From Actinoplanes sp. M2I2 (GTDB lineage: Bacteria > Actinomycetota > Actinomycetes > Mycobacteriales > Micromonosporaceae), in the NCBI RefSeq assembly GCF_023544445.1, contig NZ_JALPVJ010000002.1:558001-622000 (forward strand): a stretch of DNA of 64,000 nt, given 5' to 3'. Below the pieces are notes generated by a model, which was not told where the DNA came from, made no database searches, and was given only the letters and a program-made list of their open reading frames with translations. Shown here piece by piece: positions 17,823-26,023 of the stretch; position 1 is the first letter of the stretch, and every line of letters begins with the position of its first letter. A program made the translations under genes and the position numbers.

Positions 17823-18368
17823 ATGGCGACGGCGACCTTGGTTTTCCTGGTGCTCGGCGGGGCCGGTGTGGTGGCTCTCGCGCTGGCCCTGCTCGGCGGC
17901 GAGCTGCTCAGCGTCCTGCACTTCGGTGAGGGGCCGGTGTCGCTCGAGGTGGTCGCCGGTTTCCTGGGCGCGTTCGGCTTCGCCGGGGCGATCGCGGCCG
18001 AGGTGCTGAACGCCGGCACGCCGGGGCCGATCGCCGCGTCGGCGGCCATCGGCCTGGTCGCCGCGGCCCCGACCGCCTGGCTGGCCCTGCGCCTGTCGTG
18101 GGCGGCCCGCACCATGCACACCGACGCCACTCCCCGCCGCCAGGATCTGGTCGGCTCGCTCGGGGTGGTCGTCACCGCCGTGCCGGCCGGGACAGGTTAC
18201 GGCGAGGTCCGCATCCGGCTCGGCGGGCAGCCGGTCAAGCTGTACGCCCGCGCCCACCACCCCATCCCGGCCGGCGCCCACGTCTTCGTCATCGAGGCGC
18301 CGTCCGACACCAGTGTCGTCGTCGAGGAAACCCTTCGGGTCGATGAGACCCTCCACCCTGGAGCGTAG
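17823..18368 (+). CDS. NfeD-like membrane protein, flotillin partner
   Basis: 181 residues from the ATG at 17823, chosen because GGGGGAGGG precedes it; an in-frame ATG at 17778 is less likely. Hydrophobic segments at about residues 4-24, 42-65 and 70-92, followed by a C-terminal OB-fold domain (GSLGVVVTAVPAGTGYGEVR ... PAGAHVFVIEA), the NfeD hallmark. NfeD proteins work with flotillin-type SPFH proteins in membrane microdomain organisation; the flotillin gene starts at the next base after this stop. Confidence 0.8.
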   Translation: MATATLVFLVLGGAGVVALALALLGGELLSVLHFGEGPVSLEVVAGFLGAFGFAGAIAAEVLNAGTPGPIAASAAIGLVAAAPTAWLALRLSWAARTMHTDATPRRQDLVGSLGVVVTAVPAGTGYGEVRIRLGGQPVKLYARAHHPIPAGAHVFVIEAPSDTSVVVEETLRVDETLHPGA

Positions 18369-19880
18369 ATGTCACCTCTGCTCATCGCCGTCGGCGGTGC
18401 CGTACTCCTTGTCATCCTGCTCATCCTGTTCGTGCTCTCCCGCATCAAGGTGGCGGGGCCCAACGAGGCTTTCATCATCACCGGCCGCAAGGGCCGCACG
18501 ACGCAGTCGGCCGACGGCACCAGCAGCACCGACATGTCCGGGCAGAAGGTCGTCATGGGCGCCTCGGTGTTCGTCCTGCCGGTCGTCCAGAAACTGCAGT
18601 CGCTCGACCTGTCCAGCCGCCGCATCGATGTCAGCATCCGCGGCGCGGTGTCCAAACAGGGCATCCGGGCCGAGCTGCACGGCGTGGCCATCGTCAAGGT
18701 CGGGGGGAACGAGGGCGCCATCCGCGCCGCCGCCCAGCGCTTCCTGCACCAGCAGGCCGAGATAGAGGAGTTCACCCGCGAGGTGCTGGCCGGCGCGCTG
18801 CGGTCGATCGTCGGCCGGCTCACCATCGAGGAGATCATCCGCGACCGGGCCGCGTTCGCCAGCGCGGTGGCCGAGGAGGCCGAGCACTCGATGACCAACC
18901 AGGGTCTGGTGCTCGACGCGTTCCAGCTGCAGGACATCGTGGCCGAGGGGTCGTACCTGCAGGATCTGGGTCGTCCCGAGGCGGCCCGCGTGCTCAAGGA
19001 CGCGGCCATCGCCGAGGCCCGCGCCCGGCAGCAGGCCGAGCAGGAGCGCCTGCTGGCCGAGGAGGCGATCGCCGAGGCGCAGCGCAACCTGTCGCTCAAG
19101 CAGGCCGGCATCCAGGCCGAGATCGACGCGGCCAAGGCGAAATCGGCCGCGGCGGGCCCGCTGGCTCAGGCCGAGCGCGAGCAGATCATCCTGGCCGAGC
19201 AGCAGAAGGTGGCCGAGCGCAACGCCGAGCTCAAGCAGCGTCAGCTCGACACCGAGGTGCGCAAGCCGGCCGACGCCCAGCGTTACAAGGTCGAGCAGGA
19301 GGCCGAGGCCGCCCGCGCCGCCGCCGTGCTGGGTGCGGACGCGCAGCGCCAGGCCGTCATCGCGGCCGCGCAGGCGTCGGCCGAGCAGGCCCGCCTGACC
19401 GGTGAGGGTGAGCGGGCCCGCCGGGCCGCGCTGGCCGAGGCCAACGCCATCGAGGGCGCCAAGGAGGGTGAGGCCGAGCAGCGCCGGCGCACCGCGATCG
19501 CCGAGGCGATCGAGCGGGAGGGCACCGCCGAGGCGGCGGCCATCCTGGCCAAGGGTGGGGCGGAGGCCGAGGCGATGGCCCGCAAGGCCGAGGCGTTCGC
19601 CGCGTACGGCGAGGCGGCCGTGCTCGACCTGCTGGTCCGGGTGCTGCCCCAGGTCGTCGAGGCGGCCGCCGCGCCGATGGGCTCGATCGACAAGATGACC
19701 GTCATCTCGACCGACGGCGCGTCGTCGCTGACCAAGTCGGTGGCCAACAACGTCGCCCAGGGCCTGCAACTGGGCACCGACCTGACCGGCATCGACCTGA
19801 CCGCTCTGCTCGGCAAGCTGGGCGCGAACGCGACTCCGGCCACGAACGGCAAGCCCGCCGAGCTCGAGTCCGAGCGCTGA
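18369..19880 (+). CDS. flotillin-like SPFH protein
   Basis: 503 residues, full family length. One N-terminal membrane segment (residues 3-25), SPFH/band-7 domain about 28-200 (IKVAGPNEAFIITGRKG, then VFVLPVVQKLQSLDLSSRRI), and a long Ala/Glu-rich coiled coil about 210-430 with the EA repeats typical of flotillins (AEQERLLAEEAIAEAQ). Flotillins scaffold membrane microdomains and influence fluidity, secretion and signalling. The start directly abuts the NfeD stop, with GGAG of the NfeD end as ribosome site, so the two are co-translated. Confidence 0.92.
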   Translation: MSPLLIAVGGAVLLVILLILFVLSRIKVAGPNEAFIITGRKGRTTQSADGTSSTDMSGQKVVMGASVFVLPVVQKLQSLDLSSRRIDVSIRGAVSKQGIRAELHGVAIVKVGGNEGAIRAAAQRFLHQQAEIEEFTREVLAGALRSIVGRLTIEEIIRDRAAFASAVAEEAEHSMTNQGLVLDAFQLQDIVAEGSYLQDLGRPEAARVLKDAAIAEARARQQAEQERLLAEEAIAEAQRNLSLKQAGIQAEIDAAKAKSAAAGPLAQAEREQIILAEQQKVAERNAELKQRQLDTEVRKPADAQRYKVEQEAEAARAAAVLGADAQRQAVIAAAQASAEQARLTGEGERARRAALAEANAIEGAKEGEAEQRRRTAIAEAIEREGTAEAAAILAKGGAEAEAMARKAEAFAAYGEAAVLDLLVRVLPQVVEAAAAPMGSIDKMTVISTDGASSLTKSVANNVAQGLQLGTDLTGIDLTALLGKLGANATPATNGKPAELESER

Positions 19881-19881
19881 T

Positions 19882-21009
19882 CTAAGGCGTCCAGACCCGG
19901 GTGACGCCGACCAGCGTTCCGGACGGGCTCGCGCCACCGAAGATCACCAGGTCCGCACCGGCGGCGACCACGGCGTAACCGCTGAGGTCGTCGCCGGGTG
20001 GCGGCGGAACCCGTTGCCACGTACCGCTGCCGGTGTCGAGCACCCATTCGGCCAGGCTCGGATAGAGGGCGGTGCCGCCGGCCCGGGCGCCCGAGCCGAG
20101 GGCCTCGCCGGCCGGCGGATCCGGCAGCGGCGACCAGGCGCCGGTGGCGATCTCGACCCGGCCCCCGTACGGATAGGTCCGCCCCCAGTTGCCCACCCGC
20201 CCACCGTCGGCGCCGCCGAGCGCGGGGTTGACCAGCGAATCGCCGGCCACGATCCACGGCCCGGTCGACAGCATGGGGAGTTCGGGCAGCCGCCGCCACG
20301 AGCCTTTGTCCACGTCCAGAGTGGCGGCCCGGACGAGCGGGGGCCCGTCCACGCCGGGGTTCGGGATCAGCTCATGGTCGAAGAGCAGCAATTCCCGCCC
20401 GGTCCAGGCCATCGCCCGGTCAAAGGCTGCGCCCAGCGGGTCGTCCGGCAGCGCGGACCAGCGTGCCGTCGCCGGGTCGAGAAGGAAGTCCGGGGCCGCG
20501 CCGTCCTCGTCGCTGCCCCGGTAGGCCACCAGCCGTTCCCCGGCCGCCACGAGCTGGTAGCCGGCCTGCGGGTCGAACGGCGCCCGGAGCCGGGACCAGC
20601 TGTCCCGTTCGACGTCGTGGACGAGCAGCTCCCGCTCGGCCCGATGCGGCAGGACGTACGCCTTCGAGCCGAGGACCACTCCCTGTCCACCCTTCAGCGG
20701 CACCGGAGAGGCGGCGATCGTCCGCCAGCGCCCGGTGACCGGTTCGAGGGCGGCCCCGTCGGCGAGCGGCGTCGGGTCGTCCGGGCAGTCGGCGTTGGGC
20801 GGGCACGGCGGCGCGTCGCTCCCCCCGACCAGCAGCACCTCCCGGCCGGTCCACAGGGCCAGGGTCTGCTCGCGCGGCCCGAGCGGCCCGCCGGGCACCT
20901 CCCGCCACCCCGCCCGGCCCGGCCCACGGTGTTCCCGCGCCGCGCAGGCCCCCACCGGGAGAACAGCGCCCATGGCGGCGACGATCAGTGTCCGGCGACC
21001 CAGTCCCAT
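19882..21009 (-). CDS. kelch-like beta-propeller lipoprotein
   Basis: 375 residues from the ATG at 21009 (an ATG at 21036 is also possible). The N-terminus MGLGRRTLIVAAMGAVLPVG followed by AC has twin arginines and a lipobox-like VGAC, so lipidation and perhaps Tat export are predicted. The rest consists of repeats with the kelch-like pattern (ALWTGREVLLVGGSDAP; AMAWTGRELLLFDHEL; AVVAAGADLVIFGGASPSG), i.e. G-R/D-hhhhGG and later W residues. It probably forms a propeller that binds ligands outside the membrane; no enzyme activity can be inferred. It lies at the downstream end of the protease/phospho-signalling operon on the same strand, 70 bp away, and may or may not belong to it. Confidence 0.75.
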   Translation of the reverse strand: MGLGRRTLIVAAMGAVLPVGACAAREHRGPGRAGWREVPGGPLGPREQTLALWTGREVLLVGGSDAPPCPPNADCPDDPTPLADGAALEPVTGRWRTIAASPVPLKGGQGVVLGSKAYVLPHRAERELLVHDVERDSWSRLRAPFDPQAGYQLVAAGERLVAYRGSDEDGAAPDFLLDPATARWSALPDDPLGAAFDRAMAWTGRELLLFDHELIPNPGVDGPPLVRAATLDVDKGSWRRLPELPMLSTGPWIVAGDSLVNPALGGADGGRVGNWGRTYPYGGRVEIATGAWSPLPDPPAGEALGSGARAGGTALYPSLAEWVLDTGSGTWQRVPPPPGDDLSGYAVVAAGADLVIFGGASPSGTLVGVTRVWTP

Positions 21010-21078
21010 GCTCGTTCGACCCCCCCACCGCCTCATCGGTTCCCCGCACAGCCTCCGGACGTCGTGTTCCGGACGGAC

Positions 21079-21768
21079 CTACGGATAGATCTGCGCGGCG
21101 AAAGCCCGATCGGTGGCGGAAAGTTCGACATTCTCGGGGAAGGTCCGTCCGTCCAGCGTCCACTCAGGAGGGAAAGCGTAAAGCATGATCGAGTGGGGAT
21201 CGAAGGCCGTGTACTGGGTCCGCGTGGTGTGGTAGCGGTCGAAGACGTTGACGGCGACGTCGGCCATCGACCAGAAGTTGGGCGGACCGGCCAGCGTGTT
21301 CAGCACCACCGGCCGGTTCCAGGCGATGCCGGCGGCCGGCGACGAGTGTTCGTGCACCAGGCCGATCGCGTGGCCGAACTCGTGGCGGGCGATCCGGGCC
21401 AGCCGCGACGGTCCGGCTGTGCCGGCCTCCGCGAGGCACATGGTGGGGTGGTCGGCGGGGTACGACCGGGGGTTGCGGCTGGTCGTGCCCAGCGCCGACC
21501 AGTTGCCGGCGCCGCGGAAGGTGATCCGCAGGTCCGCCGGGCCGGTGTCGACCACCGTGAGACTCAGGTTGGCGTGCTCGGTCCACGCCCCGGCGGCCGC
21601 CATCACACGGGCTCGCAGGTCCGGGGGGCCGTCCAGGAACCGGACGGTGAGCGCCGTGCCCGTCGGCCAGTAGTACGCGGCGTCGCCGCACGCCTCCTCG
21701 CCGAACTCGGTCCCGGGGTCGGGGAGGTCGAGCAGGCCGGGGATGCGGTCAACACAGATGAACGACAT
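21079..21768 (-). CDS. zinc metalloprotease (astacin/matrixin-like zincin) without signal peptide
   Basis: 229 residues. The extended zinc motif HEFGHAIGLVHEH supplies His129, Glu130, His133 and His139 (HExxHxxGxxH), and the Met-turn is SIMLY at 193-197, the metzincin signature. The N-terminal part (YYWPTGTALTVRFLDGPPDL to LRITFRGAG) resembles the start of matrixin/astacin catalytic domains. There is no signal peptide or propeptide, which is unusual for metzincins and implies a cytosolic enzyme. It follows the trypsin-like gene after a 15-bp gap, with GGGAGA before its ATG, as the last gene of the SPFH-DUF4407-vWA-PP2C-kinase-trypsin operon. It is probably an effector or processing protease of that system. 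Confidence 0.82.
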   Translation of the reverse strand: MSFICVDRIPGLLDLPDPGTEFGEEACGDAAYYWPTGTALTVRFLDGPPDLRARVMAAAGAWTEHANLSLTVVDTGPADLRITFRGAGNWSALGTTSRNPRSYPADHPTMCLAEAGTAGPSRLARIARHEFGHAIGLVHEHSSPAAGIAWNRPVVLNTLAGPPNFWSMADVAVNVFDRYHTTRTQYTAFDPHSIMLYAFPPEWTLDGRTFPENVELSATDRAFAAQIYP

Positions 21769-21783
21769 GGGGTGTCTCCCGGG

Positions 21784-23058
21784 TCAGGTGTTCAGCAGTC
21801 GGTCATGGCCCTGGGCGCGGAGGTGGCGGGCGATCACCTCGATCGGGACCGCCTCGTTGCGGCGGTCGTCGCAGCCCGAGCGGTGCAGCCCGAGCAGGGT
21901 GAAATCGAAATCGAGGCAGGGGGCGCCGGAGGAGCCGCCCAGCGTGTTGACGCGGTGGATCAGGCGGTTGCCGCGCACGTCCACCAGCCCGTCGGGCGCC
22001 ATCGCCATCTTGAGCGGACCACCGTTCGGGTGCTGCAGGATCAGCAGCTGTGACCGGGCGGGCCGGATACCGGTGCCGGGTGAGAGCCGTAGCCAGCCCC
22101 GGACGCCGCCGGACGCCGAGTCGTCCCGGTCCCGGCCGACCGGCGCGTTCAGGCGCACGAGGGCGTAGTCGAGCCGCTCGCCTCCCGTCCTCCGGTGTTG
22201 CTGGCGGTCGGGCGGGCTGCTCGCGACGTTCCAGCGGCGGGCCAGGCCGGCCTCGCGTCCCCGATCCACGTGGTCGCCGACGACCCGGTAGCCGAACCGG
22301 AAGCGTACGGCGGAGGGCGGCGACTGCCCGGTCAGCACGTCGGCCAGCACGTGATAGTTGGTCAGCACCAGGTCGGGGCCGACCAGGAATCCGGTGCCGT
22401 GCACCTTGCGCCGGGGTGCGTCCACCTCGATCCGGCAGATCCGCCGGCTGTTCTCTTGCAGCTTGCGCCCGAAGTCGTCGGGATCCTGGAAGCCGGCCGC
22501 GAGGTCGACGATGCTCTCGTCGAGCACCGGCGCGGGATCTGGTCTTTCGTCGTCCGGGACCTCCGGCCGGTTCCATCCGACCGCCTGCGCCAGCTCGGGC
22601 AACCAGCAGAACTGCTCGGCGTACGCGACCACTCGGGCGGCCACCTTGTCCATCGCCCGCGGGCCGCCCAGATCGCGCAGCTCGACACTGCATCGGGCGG
22701 CCAGCATCTGCTCGAGGTCGCCGTAGGTCGGACAGCTCTCGCGCAATGCCTGGGCCAGCGTCATCCGGTCGTCGCGGGCGCGGTGCGACCGCGGTGAGCT
22801 CGCCATCCGCACGTGGCGGCCGGTCAGCGGCGTCGCCTGGACGCAGACCCGGGCGCCGTCGATCTCCAGGCCGGTCGTGGCCGGGTCGTCGGTGTAGAGA
22901 TACCAGCCACCGATCAACCGGACGATGAAGCCGGCCCGGCCCGGTCCCCGTGGATCACCGCTCAGGGCCAGTCCGCCGGCGACCGTCTGGATGTACCCCA
23001 CCTGTCCGTCGCGCAGCCGGAGACGGGACTCGCCGGCCTCGACGATCAGTTCGCTCAT
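21784..23058 (-). CDS. trypsin-like serine peptidase with FHA-like and EAD1-like N-terminal domains
   Basis: 424 residues, no signal peptide. Residues 1-90 form a beta-rich region with an FHA-like end (WYLYTDDPATTGLEIDGARV). Residues 98-170 match an effector-associated domain of EAD1 type (LAQALRESCPTYGDLEQML, VVAYAEQFCWLPELAQAV), an alpha-helical death-fold-like adaptor. Residues 205-415 form a trypsin-like domain with His236 (LTNYHVL), Asp298 (LDYALVRL) and Ser377 (LGGSSGAP). EAD1-trypsin fusions are recurrent effectors in the NTP-dependent conflict systems described by the Aravind group. Here the gene sits one base downstream of a kinase and two genes from a PP2C, so an FHA-type phosphothreonine reader at its N-terminus would make sense; that part is inference. 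Confidence 0.82.
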   Translation of the reverse strand: MSELIVEAGESRLRLRDGQVGYIQTVAGGLALSGDPRGPGRAGFIVRLIGGWYLYTDDPATTGLEIDGARVCVQATPLTGRHVRMASSPRSHRARDDRMTLAQALRESCPTYGDLEQMLAARCSVELRDLGGPRAMDKVAARVVAYAEQFCWLPELAQAVGWNRPEVPDDERPDPAPVLDESIVDLAAGFQDPDDFGRKLQENSRRICRIEVDAPRRKVHGTGFLVGPDLVLTNYHVLADVLTGQSPPSAVRFRFGYRVVGDHVDRGREAGLARRWNVASSPPDRQQHRRTGGERLDYALVRLNAPVGRDRDDSASGGVRGWLRLSPGTGIRPARSQLLILQHPNGGPLKMAMAPDGLVDVRGNRLIHRVNTLGGSSGAPCLDFDFTLLGLHRSGCDDRRNEAVPIEVIARHLRAQGHDRLLNT

Positions 23059-23059
23059 C

Positions 23060-24175
23060 TCAGACGACCACGCTGACCAGCAGGGTGATCAGACAGAGCG
23101 CGGCCACTCCGATCGCCGCCACCAGTTGTCGCGTCCGCGCGGAGCCGGCCGGCGGCGTCCACGACCGGGAGCGGATCTCCGCGGCGGGGAAGCGCCGGAC
23201 CGGCGACGCGGCCACGACGTCCGGGCCGCCGAGGCGCGGTGGCTCGGGCAGGGGGAGGCGGGGCAACCCGGTGCGTGGCAGCAGCGGACCCCCGACGGGG
23301 TTCCAGCCTTCGCAGGCCGGCCGACGGTCCGGCATGCGGACCCAGGCGCGGGCCGGCTGCCGCCACAGGTCACCCAGCCGGGCCCACTCCTCGACCGCTC
23401 CCGGGCCACTCTCGCAGGTGCGGGCCGCACAGAGGAACAGGGCCACGGGCTCGGTCAGTTCACGGCACAGGGAACCGAAGGTGGCGTCCTCGTCGAGGGT
23501 AGCGATCTCGGCGACGTCCAGGTCGAGCGTCGTGGTGACGATGATCTGAGCCAGCCGGGCGTAGTCCACCTCGGGTCGCGGCCGGTCGACATCGGGGATC
23601 ACGTCGCGCATCTGGTCGGGAGCAAGGTTGGCCGGCAGCACGGGCTCCCAGTGCTCGCCGGTCATCGAGTCGCAGTCGACCAGGTAGACGCCGGCGCCGG
23701 TCGCCCGCACCAGGACGTTGTAGGCGTGCAGGTCGTTGATCACCACCCCGCGCCGGTGGAACCACGCCACCGCGGCGATCAGATGGCCGAACGCGTTCAG
23801 CTTCACCGGCGTCGGCCGGTCATGCGCCAGAGTGTCCAACGTGCGCGGTTGCCGCCCGGCGATGAAGTCGGGAGGCGCCTGCGGCACCAGCAGTCCGGTC
23901 AGGCGGTCGCCCTCCCACACCAGGTGACGCACCCAGGCCGCCCCGTTGTGCAGCCAGGCCCGCTCGTCGGCGGAGCGTTCGCGACGCCAGTCGAGCATCT
24001 TCCGCAGCGGCTGCGGGCGTACCGCGTCCCGCAGCTCGTCGTGGTACCGCTTGAAGAGGTACGGCCGTCCGGCGTACGTCACCTGGCTGACCTTCGCCGT
24101 GCCACCCTCTTCCAGATCGAGCGGCTCGGCCGTGGTGGCCGGGGTCAGCTCGTCGAGGCGGACATCCGGCGCCAC
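23060..24175 (-). CDS. tail-anchored Ser/Thr protein kinase-like protein (TerY-P kinase)
   Basis: 371 residues from the GTG at 24175, two bases after the PP2C stop. Kinase landmarks: short Gly-rich start (EEGGTAKVSQV), Lys42 in YLFKRYHDE, the catalytic loop FHRRGVVINDLHAYNVLV (Asp148, Asn153) and a DCD in place of DFG (YLVDCDSM, Asp167). The essential Lys, Asp and Asn are all present, so it may be active despite the unusual loop. A proline-rich region leads to one C-terminal transmembrane helix (QLVAAIGVAALCLITLLVSV) at the extreme end, so it is a tail-anchored protein with a cytosolic kinase domain. With the PP2C and vWA genes it forms a TerY-P-type triad. Confidence 0.82.
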   Translation of the reverse strand: MAPDVRLDELTPATTAEPLDLEEGGTAKVSQVTYAGRPYLFKRYHDELRDAVRPQPLRKMLDWRRERSADERAWLHNGAAWVRHLVWEGDRLTGLLVPQAPPDFIAGRQPRTLDTLAHDRPTPVKLNAFGHLIAAVAWFHRRGVVINDLHAYNVLVRATGAGVYLVDCDSMTGEHWEPVLPANLAPDQMRDVIPDVDRPRPEVDYARLAQIIVTTTLDLDVAEIATLDEDATFGSLCRELTEPVALFLCAARTCESGPGAVEEWARLGDLWRQPARAWVRMPDRRPACEGWNPVGGPLLPRTGLPRLPLPEPPRLGGPDVVAASPVRRFPAAEIRSRSWTPPAGSARTRQLVAAIGVAALCLITLLVSVVV

Positions 24176-24177
24176 GG

Positions 24178-25281
24178 TCAGCCCACCCACACGGCGACGA
24201 CGCCCCGATCGTCCGACTCGTCGTCCTCGTCCTGGGCGACCACCCGGAGGAACTCCAGCGGCGCCGGCGCAGCGCGCAACTCGGCGGCCATCCGCTCCGT
24301 CCACCCTCCGGGGCGGCCGATCGGCTCGGCGAAGCCGTCGGTCGCCAGCAGCAGCATGTCGCCGCGGGCCAGGTCGCGCTGCCCGGTGCGGGGGGAGGGG
24401 TCGGTCGGCAGATCACGGGTGGCCGAACTGACCGGGCCGTCCCCGGCCGCGCCCCGCTCGACGTGGACGGCCGACCATCGGCCGTCGTGCAGGACCCAGC
24501 CCTCGGAATCGCCGACGCCGTGCACGGTGAGCCGGACTCCGGCGCCGGCCGGGACGAGCTCGGCGACGACCAGCGTGGTGCCGGCGTCCACGGACACCGC
24601 GGGGCCGAAGTGACGGAGCAGCCCGTCGGCCACCGCTGTGAACAACTGCGGACCCAGTTGCGCGAACGACCGGCTTCCGGGCCGATTGAGACAGAGCTTG
24701 AGCGAGGCCCGGACAGCCTCGCGGGCCAGCGGTCCCGAGGCGGGCAGCGAGCCGAGGCCGTCGGCGACGGCGACGAACAGCGCGCCGGTCGCCGGGTCCC
24801 AGGCGGCGCCGACCGCGTCCTGACCGTCGCTGCCGTCCGCACAGTGCATTCCGCCGCGCCAGGCGGCCCCCCGGACGTGCATCCGGTGGTCCGACCCCGG
24901 CGGCGCACACCAGCCGTGGAACAGGGCCGCATGCGACCGGCAGTCGACGATCGTTGTCGGCGGCAGCGGCGGTTCCTTTCCCCGTGCGGCGGGCGGGACC
25001 CGTGGCGCCGGTGCGGGGGACGCCGGTCGGAAGGGCGGCGGCTGCACCACCGGCATCGTCGTCGGTGGCGCGGCGAGGCCGGGCGCGACGGTGACGGCTG
25101 CCGCGGCCGGCTCGGCCGGGCGGCGGAAGGTCAACCGCGGGCGCCACCGCTGCCACCAGCGCTGACGCGGCCGCCGGGGTTTCCGCGACATCAACGCGGC
25201 CACCATCAGGACGGCTATCAGCAGCGACAGCATGGTCAGCATGAACAACGCGAGCAGACGGTTGAACTCAGCGGGGTGCAT
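24178..25281 (-). CDS. membrane-anchored PP2C-type protein phosphatase
   Basis: 367 residues. N-terminal transmembrane helix (residues 9-31), Arg-rich then Pro/Ala-rich linker to about 110, and a PP2C domain 115-367 with metal-binding aspartates Asp155 (GQDAVGAAW), Asp174 (VAVADGLGS), Asp315 (LLLATDGFAEP) and Asp358 (DDRGVVAVW). It would reverse phosphorylation by the adjacent kinase at the inner face of the membrane. The start overlaps the end of the vWA gene by 14 bases, and the kinase gene begins two bases after its stop. Confidence 0.9.
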   Translation of the reverse strand: MHPAEFNRLLALFMLTMLSLLIAVLMVAALMSRKPRRPRQRWWQRWRPRLTFRRPAEPAAAAVTVAPGLAAPPTTMPVVQPPPFRPASPAPAPRVPPAARGKEPPLPPTTIVDCRSHAALFHGWCAPPGSDHRMHVRGAAWRGGMHCADGSDGQDAVGAAWDPATGALFVAVADGLGSLPASGPLAREAVRASLKLCLNRPGSRSFAQLGPQLFTAVADGLLRHFGPAVSVDAGTTLVVAELVPAGAGVRLTVHGVGDSEGWVLHDGRWSAVHVERGAAGDGPVSSATRDLPTDPSPRTGQRDLARGDMLLLATDGFAEPIGRPGGWTERMAAELRAAPAPLEFLRVVAQDEDDESDDRGVVAVWVG

Positions 25282-26023
25282 CGCGGGCCGCCCTCTCCAT
25301 GCCGTCCGGTGTGGTCATGAGCCGATCACCCGCGCGTACCGATCGCTTGATGCTCGCCGTGATGCACTGGTGGATGCTGGTCGCCAGGCCCGCGGCCGAC
25401 GTTCCCGGCTTGGCCAGGAAGGCGTTGCGGCGATCGCCGTGTGCGGCGCCGGTGGCGAGTTCCCACAGGGTGCCCTGATGCTCGGGCCGCACGCTGATCG
25501 CGGCGATCCAGGCCTGCATCGGGCCGTCGACCAGCCGCTCCCGCTGGCGTTGCCAGGACGACTGCGGCTGGTTCCGGCCGTCCACGTAGGGCGCGCCGTC
25601 GGTGATGATGAAGACCAGCGGCGGCCGGATCTGAGCCTGGTGGCCGAGGCGGTTCGCGCTCAGGTTGATGCGCTGGAAGTCTTCGGGATGCGTGTCGGCG
25701 AGGTAGCGCAGCGCCTCCGCGTAGTCGGTGTCGTGTCCCGGCTCCAGATCGGGGAAGGATTTCACCAGGCTCAGCGGTGTCATCTCCCGCAGCACCTGCA
25801 CCCGCTCGCTGAACGCCAGCACCTTGATCCAGACGGTCGGCTTGGCCCAGGCGGCGCCCTGCAGGCCGAGGACCAACTCATTGATCATCGGCCCGAAGGC
25901 GTCGAGCGAGCTCCGGCCGTGCCGGTCGGGACGCCGCATCGACTCCGAGACGTCCAGCAGCAGATAGATCGGATACTTGCGCAGGACCGTGCGCCGGGTG
26001 TCCGCGGCGTCGTCGAGCCTCAC
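25268..26023 (-). CDS. TerY-like von Willebrand A domain protein
   Basis: 251 residues from the GTG at 26023, which overlaps the stop of the DUF4407 gene (GTGA). The vWA domain is complete with all MIDAS residues: DVSES (Asp24, Ser26, Ser28), Thr99 (HDTDYAEAL) and Asp142 (IITDGAPY). The overall layout (YPIYLLLDVSESM, then GPMINELVLGLQ, WIKVLAFSERVQVL) is that of TerY rather than the longer MoxR-associated vWA proteins. Longer upstream frames overlap the DUF4407 gene and lack homologous sequence. In TerY-P systems such a protein is the scaffold or target linking the kinase and phosphatase. Confidence 0.88.
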   Translation of the reverse strand: MRLDDAADTRRTVLRKYPIYLLLDVSESMRRPDRHGRSSLDAFGPMINELVLGLQGAAWAKPTVWIKVLAFSERVQVLREMTPLSLVKSFPDLEPGHDTDYAEALRYLADTHPEDFQRINLSANRLGHQAQIRPPLVFIITDGAPYVDGRNQPQSSWQRQRERLVDGPMQAWIAAISVRPEHQGTLWELATGAAHGDRRNAFLAKPGTSAAGLATSIHQCITASIKRSVRAGDRLMTTPDGMERAARDAPR

